Shown here: piece after piece, positions 6,828 through 11,668 of the stretch
Layout: every line of letters begins with the position of its first letter
How positions within the stretch are numbered: the stretch's first letter is position 1
Assembly (NCBI GenBank): GCA_028871595.1
Contig: JAGWMT010000084.1
Span: 1-11,668, forward strand
Direction: 5' to 3'
Length of the DNA: 11,668 bases
DNA from: Elusimicrobiota bacterium
GTDB taxonomy: Bacteria > Elusimicrobiota > Elusimicrobia > UBA1565 > UBA9628
The notes under the pieces: model-generated
What the model saw: the letters and a program-made list of their open reading frames with translations, nothing else
The model's database searches: none
What the model was told of the DNA's origin: nothing
Program-made: the position numbers and the translations under genes

Positions 6828-7301
6828 TCAGCTCTTGGCCCCGCCCCAGCCGTAGAGACGCACGCCGACGCCGCCCACGGCGTCAACCCCCCCGCCCTGC
6901 GTGAGACGGAACAAGGGACCGGCCTCCAGGAAGAATTCCAGCGGCTGCTTCGACGGGCGGTACGCCGCTCCGACGACCGCGCGAATCCCGAACCGCGCGT
7001 CTACCCCCGTCCGGACCTGCGGGCCGCCGCCCGCGTAGGCCGCCAGGCGCCCGTCTTTGGGCTGTGGAAGCAAGGTCCAATCATGCCAGAGCGCGTCGCC
7101 CCAAAACCCCGCGTTCCCGTCGCTGAAGCCGGCGCCCGCGTCCAGCGCGAAACGATCGTCCAGCCAGAATTTGGCGGTGCCTCCGATCGGCTCGCCCAGG
7201 ATGATGCCCACGCCGACGTCGCGCACCCCGGCCGCGCTCGCGCGGACCGCCGCGCCCAAAATGAACAGCGCCGTCAGAACCCGGATCGTGGTCGTCTTCA
7301 T
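6828..7301 (-). CDS. Small outer-membrane beta-barrel-like protein, function unknown
   Basis: This 157-residue protein has a signal peptide (KTTTIRVLTALFILGAAVRASA, probable cleavage ASA|A at 23/24). The mature part is a chain of alternating-pattern beta strands rich in Gly and aromatics: VGVGIILGEPIGGTAKFWL (29-47), RFALDAGAGFS, GFWGDALWHDW, GRLAAYAGGGPQVRTG, FGIRAVVGAAYRP, LEFFLEAGPLFRL and a final AVGGVGVRLYGW. This suggests a compact eight-strand-like barrel or lipocalin-like shell. Similar 'GEPxG..K.WL..R.ALD' proteins of unknown role are, as I remember, common in Elusimicrobiota and some other Gram-negatives. The ATG at 7301 is preceded by GAGGAGG at 5-base spacing, so the start is firm. 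It has its own promoter, divergent from the TPR-kinase operon and convergent with the 449-residue gene. Confidence 0.85.
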   Translation of the reverse strand: MKTTTIRVLTALFILGAAVRASAAGVRDVGVGIILGEPIGGTAKFWLDDRFALDAGAGFSDGNAGFWGDALWHDWTLLPQPKDGRLAAYAGGGPQVRTGVDARFGIRAVVGAAYRPSKQPLEFFLEAGPLFRLTQGGGVDAVGGVGVRLYGWGGAKS

Positions 7302-7306
7302 GGAGT

Positions 7307-7313
7307 CCTCCTC
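7307..7313 (-). promoter_or_regulatory. Strong Shine-Dalgarno GAGGAGG for the barrel gene
   Basis: On the minus strand GAGGAGG ends 5 bases before the ATG at 7301. It is the strongest ribosome site in the window and contrasts with the neighbouring genes that lack any leader. Confidence 0.85.
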
Positions 7314-7334
7314 GCACGGTATCCGACTGGAGGC

Positions 7335-7343
7335 ATTATATCA
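7335..7343 (-). promoter_or_regulatory. Extended -10 promoter of the barrel gene
   Basis: On the minus strand TGATATAAT is a perfect extended -10 (TGn plus TATAAT). No good -35 lies at 16-18 bases; TTGCGC (7366-7361) is at about 20. Predicted transcription start near 7328 gives a leader of about 27 bases holding the Shine-Dalgarno. Confidence 0.7.
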
Positions 7344-7372
7344 CGCCGCGTTCTCGAGCGGCGCAAGGGCGC

Positions 7373-7400
7373 TTCAAATTCCGATCAAATCCGCTATCAT
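7373..7400 (+). promoter_or_regulatory. Promoter of the TPR lipoprotein-kinase operon
   Basis: TTCAAA (7373-7378, 4 of 6 matches), a 16-base spacer and TATCAT (7395-7400) precede the ATG at 7408 by 7 bases. There is no Shine-Dalgarno, so a leaderless mRNA is predicted. An in-frame ATG at 7399 overlaps the -10 and would lie upstream of the transcript. Confidence 0.6.
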
Positions 7401-7407
7401 GCCCTTC

Positions 7408-8349
7408 ATGCGACGTCCGTCACCCCTCGCCGCCGCCGCGCTCCTGGCCGTCCTGATCTCCGCTTGCGCCGGCCCCGGAACCTGGACGCGCGACTCGGAG
7501 CTCGGCGACCGCGCGCTGCGGCACGGCCGCCTGCCCGAGGCCGAGGCGGCCCTGACCTCCGCGCTGGCCCGGGCCGAGCGGTTCGGGCCCGACGATCCCC
7601 GGCTCGCCCGGACGCTGAACGCGATGGGCGATCTCCGCGCCGCCCAGGGGTCTCCGGCCCGCGCGGAACCCTATTACCGCCGCGCGCTCGCCATTCTGGA
7701 AAAGACTTCCGGGGATGACTCCATGGAAACGGCCGCGGCCCTCGGCTACCTGGCCGAGGCCTGCTCCGCGCAGGGGAAAACGGCGGAAGCCGAAAAGCTT
7801 CTCCGTCGCGCGCTCGCGTCCGCCGAGAAAGACCCCGGCCGCCGCTACGCGGAAATCGCCGCGCGCCAATCGGATCTCGCCGGACTGGAACGGACGATGG
7901 GCCGCGACGACTTGGCGGAGACCGCCTATCGCCGCGCGCTCGCCGTGACCGAGAAGGCCCTCGGCCCCGAAAGCCGCGCCGCCGCCGACCGCTTGACGGA
8001 TTTGGCCCTGTTCGAGCACGACCGCGGCCGTTATGACGAGGCCGAACCGCTGTACCGCCGCGCCCTCGCGATCAAGGAGAAGCTTCTCGGACCCGCCGCG
8101 GCCGAAGTCGCCGCCACCCGTAACGACCTGGCCCTTTTCGAGGAAGCACGGGGGAAGGCGTCCGAGGCCGAGTCCCTCTACCGGAAGACGTTGGAGGAGG
8201 GCGAGAAGGCCGCCGGCGCGGACGACCCGCGGCTGATCCCGACGTTGAACAACTACTCCCATCTTCTGCGCCGTCTGGGGCGCGCCGCGCAGGCCGACGC
8301 GCTCTTGGCTCGAGCGCGGAAACTGGAACGCCGGGACTCGGGCCGATGA
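7408..8349 (+). CDS. TPR-repeat lipoprotein (kinesin-light-chain-type repeats)
   Basis: This 313-residue protein has a lipoprotein signal: RRPSPLAAAALLAVLISAC, lipobox LISAC with lipidated Cys20. The rest is about six tandem 42-residue TPR units of the kinesin-light-chain/TPR_12 type, each with a core like AEPLYRRALAIKEKLLGP followed by a second helix such as AATRNDLALFEEARG. Units begin near residues 43, 88, 129, 171, 213 and 255. TPR solenoids bind peptides or partner proteins, here at the outer face of the inner membrane or the inner face of the outer membrane. I take the ATG at 7408 because it fits the lipoprotein signal and the promoter; the in-frame ATG at 7399 lies in the -10. Its TGA overlaps the kinase ATG (ATGA), so the two are made together and the TPR protein may be a sensing partner of the kinase, which is inference. 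Confidence 0.88.
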   Translation: MRRPSPLAAAALLAVLISACAGPGTWTRDSELGDRALRHGRLPEAEAALTSALARAERFGPDDPRLARTLNAMGDLRAAQGSPARAEPYYRRALAILEKTSGDDSMETAAALGYLAEACSAQGKTAEAEKLLRRALASAEKDPGRRYAEIAARQSDLAGLERTMGRDDLAETAYRRALAVTEKALGPESRAAADRLTDLALFEHDRGRYDEAEPLYRRALAIKEKLLGPAAAEVAATRNDLALFEEARGKASEAESLYRKTLEEGEKAAGADDPRLIPTLNNYSHLLRRLGRAAQADALLARARKLERRDSGR

Positions 8350-9836
8350 AGCTGAACCTCCGCTCGCAGTTGATCGTCGTCGCGGGGCTTTTCGCGGTCT
8401 ATTCCGCCGGGGTCGGGGCGTCCTTTTATTTGGAAAGCCGCGCGCACGCCCGCTTGGAATCCCAGTTCCACGAGAGCCTCACCGTCCTCTCCAGCCTCCC
8501 GCGCCTGCGCGACCAATTGCGCCGCGTCGATCAGTCCACCGGCCAATACCTGATGACCGGCCAAAAATCCTGGCTGGCCCGGCGCGACGAATCCCTCGAC
8601 GCCGTGCGCGCCGTGGAACGAGAGCTTTCGGGAGTGATGTCGGAACCCTCGGAACAGGCGCTGCTCGACGCCATGGACGGACGGCTCACGGCTTACCTGG
8701 CCGAATCGAACCAATGGGTGGCGCGCCGCCGAGCCGAACGGCTCAGCCCGGCCGAGGCCGGCCGCGCCGCGCGGCGCGGCCACGGTCTTGAGTCCGCCGC
8801 CGAGCCCCTGGCCCGGCTGGGCGACGCGCACGTGGAGCAACTGCGCTCCCGGCGCGCGGAATTGGAACGGACTTCGCGCCTGACGGCGGCGCTGATCGTC
8901 CTGGCCGGGGGTCTGGCCGCGGCCTTCGTCGCGATTTTCCTCTCGCGCTATCTGACCGGGCCGGTCTCCGCGCTGCGCGAGCACGCTCACCGGTGGACGC
9001 TGGGGCGCGAGTGGGATTTCGCCACGCCGACATCCAGCCCCGAAGTCTCCGATTTGTCCGATTCGATGCGCGAGATGGCGGGCCGGCTCAACGCGCAATT
9101 CGAGCGGGAGGCCGAACTCGGGCGGATCAAAGGCAGCCTGGTCTCCATGGCCAGCCACGAGTTCAACAACGCGCTCAGCGTCCTGGTCGGCACCGCGAAC
9201 CTTTTGCGCGTGACGGAAATTCCTCCTCCGGCCGGACGCCGCGAGGAGTACTACGCCGTCATCGAAGCCAACCTCCGTTCCCTGACTTTGGCGGTCAGCA
9301 ACCTCCTGGACCTGGGCCGCCTGGAGGACGGACGATTCGCCGTGCATCCGCGGCGCGCCGAGCTGGGCCGCGCCCTCGAAGAGGCGGCCACCGCGCTGAA
9401 GCCGCTCTACGAACGAAAGAACCTGACCTTCGCCTTGGAGATACCCCACGACGCGCCTCCGGCCCTCGCCGATCCCGAGGCCTTGCAGCTGGTCGCGACC
9501 AACCTTATCGGCAACGCGGTGAAATACACGCCCGAGAACGGGCAAGTGACCGCCGGAGTCGAATTGCAGCCGGACGGACGCCTGCGCGTGTTCGTCGCCG
9601 ACAGCGGCATCGGGGTGGCGCTCGAGGACCGGGACCGGATCCTTCAAGGCCACCGCACCGCCGAGGGCAAACGGGCGGCCAAGGGGTTCGGCGTGGGACT
9701 GACCATCGTCAAGCGCGTGCTCGACGCGCACGGGACCGTCCTGGAGATCGACGGGGCGCCGGGCCGCGGCTCGCGGTTTTCCTTCACCCTTCCGCGCTGG
9801 GTCATGCCCGCCGACGGCGGCCTGACGGCGTCCTAA
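8346..9836 (+). CDS. Membrane sensor histidine kinase
   Basis: This 496-residue two-component kinase has TM1 (about 8-28), a periplasmic helical sensor (about 30-178) resembling a CHASE3 or four-helix-bundle domain, TM2 (about 179-200) and a HAMP linker (about 200-252). The dimerisation/phosphoacceptor H-box is SMASHEFNNALSVLVG with H271. The ATPase domain has an N-box QLVATNLIGNAVKYTPENG (N386, N390), G1 DSGIG (419-423) and G2 GFGVGLTIVKR (447-457). The H-box has NN where HELRTP is usual; E272xxN275 still fits the E/DxxT/N phosphatase motif, so it may both phosphorylate and dephosphorylate its partner. Its start overlaps the TPR gene stop as ATGA. Its TAA overlaps, on the other strand, the stop of the response regulator that is its most likely target. 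The signal sensed is unknown. Confidence 0.94.
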   Translation: MKLNLRSQLIVVAGLFAVYSAGVGASFYLESRAHARLESQFHESLTVLSSLPRLRDQLRRVDQSTGQYLMTGQKSWLARRDESLDAVRAVERELSGVMSEPSEQALLDAMDGRLTAYLAESNQWVARRRAERLSPAEAGRAARRGHGLESAAEPLARLGDAHVEQLRSRRAELERTSRLTAALIVLAGGLAAAFVAIFLSRYLTGPVSALREHAHRWTLGREWDFATPTSSPEVSDLSDSMREMAGRLNAQFEREAELGRIKGSLVSMASHEFNNALSVLVGTANLLRVTEIPPPAGRREEYYAVIEANLRSLTLAVSNLLDLGRLEDGRFAVHPRRAELGRALEEAATALKPLYERKNLTFALEIPHDAPPALADPEALQLVATNLIGNAVKYTPENGQVTAGVELQPDGRLRVFVADSGIGVALEDRDRILQGHRTAEGKRAAKGFGVGLTIVKRVLDAHGTVLEIDGAPGRGSRFSFTLPRWVMPADGGLTAS

Positions 9837-10531
9837 AGATCGAAGCGGTAGCCCAACCCGGGCAGGGCGACGATGCGCCCGGCCAGCTTCGCCCCGATTT
9901 TCTTGCGCAGGGTGGACACGTGCACTCCGACGGTGTGCGGATCGGAATAATCCGCGGGGTCGTAGCCCCAGACGACTTCCAACAGATACGCGATCGACAG
10001 CACGCGCCCCGGCTTGCGCAGGAACGTGGTCAGCAGGTCGAACTCCTTGCGCGTGAGCGCGACGCGCTTACCCGCGAGCGTCACGGTGCGGGCGGCGACG
10101 TCGAGAGAGAGACCTTGAGCCTTGAGCGTTTCACCCAGCTCCTCATGCGCCGCGAATCGCCTCAAGACCGCCGCCACCTTCGCGCGCAGCAGCCCGGGCG
10201 CGACGGGCTTGGGCAGGTAATCGTCGGCGCCGCGCTCCAGGCCGTCGGCCTGGTCGTCGGCGTCCCTGTGAACGCCGGACATCAAGATCACGGGGACCCG
10301 GGCCAGCTTCTTCTCCCCGCGAAGCCGCGCCAGAAGCTCCAGCCCGTCGCCGTCCGCCATCGCCACGTCCGAGAGAACCAGGTCCGGCGGGGACTCCACG
10401 GCCAACGAGAACGCGTCCTTTCCCGAGGGGGCTTGGCGCACGACATAACCCTCGGCATTCAGAATATCGCCGTAAACGCGCCGGTTGTCCTCTTCATCAT
10501 CCACAAGAAGGATCTTCGCTCGCAGGGCCAT
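9833..10531 (-). CDS. OmpR/PhoB-family response regulator
   Basis: This 232-residue DNA-binding regulator begins with a receiver domain, MALRAKILLVDDEEDN (acidic pair D11/D12), with phosphoacceptor D55 (VLSDVAM), switch S85 (MSG) and K108 (PKP). A winged-helix OmpR-type domain follows (about 137-232), with ALTRKEFDLLTTFLRKPGRV, the recognition region HTVGVHVSTLRKKIG and the wing GLGYRFDL. All key residues are present. The frame is open upstream to an ATG at 10567, but I choose the ATG at 10531: it gives the standard family N-terminus, and a -10 box lies between the two ATGs. The gene is convergent with the kinase and divergent from the YchJ gene, rather than in one operon with the kinase. Cognate pairing is inferred from adjacency. 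Confidence 0.94.
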   Translation of the reverse strand: MALRAKILLVDDEEDNRRVYGDILNAEGYVVRQAPSGKDAFSLAVESPPDLVLSDVAMADGDGLELLARLRGEKKLARVPVILMSGVHRDADDQADGLERGADDYLPKPVAPGLLRAKVAAVLRRFAAHEELGETLKAQGLSLDVAARTVTLAGKRVALTRKEFDLLTTFLRKPGRVLSIAYLLEVVWGYDPADYSDPHTVGVHVSTLRKKIGAKLAGRIVALPGLGYRFDL

Positions 10532-10537
10532 TTTGGA

Positions 10538-10567
10538 ATTATGACATTTCCCCCGGGGCCGTCTCAT
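10538..10567 (-). promoter_or_regulatory. Promoter of the response-regulator gene
   Basis: On the minus strand ATGAGA (10567-10562, 4 of 6), an 18-base spacer and CATAAT (10543-10538) precede the ATG at 10531 by 6 bases. No Shine-Dalgarno is present, so a leaderless mRNA is predicted. It overlaps the divergent YchJ-gene promoter region. Confidence 0.6.
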
Positions 10568-10571
10568 CGGC

Positions 10572-10577
10572 TATAAT
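10572..10577 (+). promoter_or_regulatory. -10 box of the YchJ-type gene
   Basis: A perfect TATAAT ends 6 bases before the ATG at 10584; the intervening CGCCGC holds no ribosome site. The -35 is weak (TTCCCC-like at 10548-10553, 18-base spacing). It predicts a leaderless mRNA. Confidence 0.65.
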
Positions 10578-10583
10578 CGCCGC

Positions 10584-11084
10584 ATGACCACGAACACCGA
10601 CTGCCCCTGCGGCTCCGCCAAGCCCTCCGCGTCCTGCTGCGAGCCGATCATCTCCGGCAAGATCCCCGCGCCGACCGCCGAAGCCCTGATGCGCGCCCGC
10701 TACACCAGCTACGCGACCGGGCGCATCGATTTCATCGAGAAGACCCACGCGCCGGAGAGCCGGGCGGATTTCGACCGGACGGCGTCCGAGAAGTGGGCGA
10801 AGGACTCGAAGTGGCACGGGCTCAGCATCGCCGCCACCAAGGACGGCGGCCCGGACGACGCGACGGGCGTGGTCAGCTTCGTGGCGCGCTTCTCCACCGG
10901 CGATGACCACTACGAGCACCGGGAAATCGCCTCGTTCCGCAAGGACGGCGCCACGTGGTTTTTCGTGGACGGAAAATCACCGAAGCCCGACACCTACCAG
11001 AAAACCGGACCCGACGTGGGCCGCAACGACCCCTGCCACTGCGGCTCCGGCAAGAAATTCAAGAAGTGCCACGGCAAGGCCTAG
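10584..11084 (+). CDS. ychJ: YchJ-type SEC-C zinc-binding protein
   Basis: This 166-residue cytoplasmic protein matches the YchJ (UPF0225) plan. An N-terminal cysteine cluster, [15 protein letters not shown] (7-21), is followed by a central NTF2-like domain with the family stretch [20 protein letters not shown] (31-50) and a [10 protein letters not shown] strand (121-130). A C-terminal SEC-C motif, [18 protein letters not shown] (147-164), binds zinc as CxC...CH. The molecular role of YchJ is not established; SEC-C motifs otherwise occur in SecA and various cytoplasmic proteins. The length is close to the E. coli protein (about 150). The ATG is set by the family start and by the -10 six bases upstream. 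The TAG stop overlaps the stop of the convergent flavoprotein gene. Confidence 0.93.
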   Translation: MTTNTDCPCGSAKPSASCCEPIISGKIPAPTAEALMRARYTSYATGRIDFIEKTHAPESRADFDRTASEKWAKDSKWHGLSIAATKDGGPDDATGVVSFVARFSTGDDHYEHREIASFRKDGATWFFVDGKSPKPDTYQKTGPDVGRNDPCHCGSGKKFKKCHGKA

Positions 11085-11668
11085 ACGGCTTCGCCGGCGG
11101 CGCGCCCCGAGGCCCAGGCCCATTGGTAGTTGAAGCCGCCCAGCCAGCCGGTCACGTCCACGACCTCGCCGATGAAGTACAGGCCGGGGGCTTTCCTGGC
11201 CTCCATCGTCTTGGATGACAACTCGTCGGTGCTGACGCCGCCGCGGGTCACCTCGGCCTTCCCGTAGCCGACCGTCGTCGCGGGATGAAAACGCCAGTCC
11301 CGCAGGCGTCCGCAGAACTCCGCGAGCCTTTTCTTCGATAGATTCCCCAGATCAACCTTCTCCGGAAGATAGAGATCGCAGAAGCGCTCGGCCAGGCGCT
11401 TCGGAATCAACTCGGCCATCTGGTTCTTGAGCTCCGCCCTGCCGCCGCGGCGGCCGGCGAACCAGGACAGAAGTTCCTCCCGGGAATGGGACGGCACGAA
11501 ATTGATCCGGACCTCGTCGCCCGGATTCCAATGCAGCGACGCCTGAAGCGCGACGGGGCCGCTGAAGCCCGCGTGCGTGAACAGGAGATTCTCCTGGAAC
11601 GATATCCCGTTGCACGTCATGACCGCGTCCAGGGCGATGCCGGAGAACCCGCTCAATCTCTCCCGATC
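11081..11668 (-). CDS. YhiN/HI0933-type flavoprotein, C-terminal part
   Basis: The last 195 residues of an FAD-dependent oxidoreductase-like protein run open to the window edge ([16 protein letters not shown] is the first visible part). The N-terminal FAD-binding half lies outside. Family marks are [17 protein letters not shown], a helical insert (roughly [20 protein letters not shown]) and the C-terminal signature [20 protein letters not shown], followed by [15 protein letters not shown], which closes the FAD site. Family members (about 400 residues) are often annotated as NAD(P)/FAD-dependent oxidoreductases or aminoacetone oxidases; the reaction is poorly defined. A TTG at 11656 could look like a start, but it falls inside the conserved domain, so the gene is simply cut by the window. 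Its TAG overlaps the TAG of the YchJ gene within CTAG. Confidence 0.93.
   Translation of the reverse strand, partial: DRERLSGFSGIALDAVMTCNGISFQENLLFTHAGFSGPVALQASLHWNPGDEVRINFVPSHSREELLSWFAGRRGGRAELKNQMAELIPKRLAERFCDLYLPEKVDLGNLSKKRLAEFCGRLRDWRFHPATTVGYGKAEVTRGGVSTDELSSKTMEARKAPGLYFIGEVVDVTGWLGGFNYQWAWASGRAAGEAV

Noticed and set aside
5509..6886. Open frames overlapping the exported protein on both strands (5509-6855 plus, 5753-6886 minus)
   Set aside because: Arg-rich or Gly-rich shadow composition; the chosen frame alone has a signal peptide, promoter spacing and balanced residue use.
8253..9731. 492-codon minus-strand frame opposite the histidine kinase
   Set aside because: The kinase has every catalytic box in the plus frame; the minus frame is a shadow without recognisable motifs.
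10534..10567. Longer response-regulator start at the ATG at 10567
   Set aside because: It would add 12 unconserved residues and place the -10 box inside the coding region; the ATG at 10531 gives the standard receiver N-terminus.

Overview
The window is a gene-dense, high-GC stretch of bacterial chromosome with 13 protein-coding genes; two of them run off the ends. I see no rRNA, tRNA, CRISPR array, insertion sequence, attachment site or origin, and no intergenic gap above about 110 bases. The cell is Gram-negative (lipoprotein, small outer-membrane barrel, periplasmic SurA/PpiD-type domain). The Ala/Pro-rich exported protein, the small barrel with a GEP..G..KFWL-type start and the overall gene style remind me of Elusimicrobiota metagenome genomes. 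That assignment is inference only, at low to moderate confidence.

Layout: (1) Bases 5396 to 1, minus strand, form one probable six-gene operon. It reads from a consensus sigma70-type promoter through an M23 (LytM) peptidase, a bactofilin, a membrane-anchored SurA/PpiD N-terminal domain protein, a PfkB sugar kinase, an ABC ATPase and its ABC-2-like permease (cut by the window edge). Gaps run from -4 to +25 bases. (2) Bases 5436-6820, plus strand, carry a promoter and an exported 449-residue protein of unknown function. (3) Bases 6828-7340, minus strand, carry a small predicted outer-membrane beta-barrel with a strong Shine-Dalgarno. (4) Bases 7373-9836, plus strand, carry a TPR lipoprotein overlapping (ATGA) a sensor histidine kinase. 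(5) Bases 9833-10567, minus strand, carry an OmpR-type response regulator, tail-to-tail with the kinase. (6) Bases 10572-11084, plus strand, carry a YchJ-type SEC-C protein. (7) Bases 11081-11668, minus strand, carry the C-terminal part of a YhiN/HI0933-type flavoprotein.

How the genes may work together: peptidase plus bactofilin is a known cell-shape pairing, in which the bactofilin scaffold positions a peptidoglycan hydrolase. The chaperone-like protein, kinase and ABC exporter downstream are probably co-transcribed, but the functional link is inferred. The TPR lipoprotein, kinase and regulator look like one envelope-sensing module split over two convergent transcripts.

The most striking signal is in the promoters. 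Five transcription units have a -10 hexamer ending only 6-8 bases before the start codon, with no room for a ribosome binding site, so they should make leaderless mRNAs. One divergent gene (the barrel) and at least one internal operon gene instead have clear Shine-Dalgarno sites, so both initiation modes seem to coexist. The genes themselves are mostly ordinary housekeeping and envelope genes; I found no defence, mobile or biosynthetic system.
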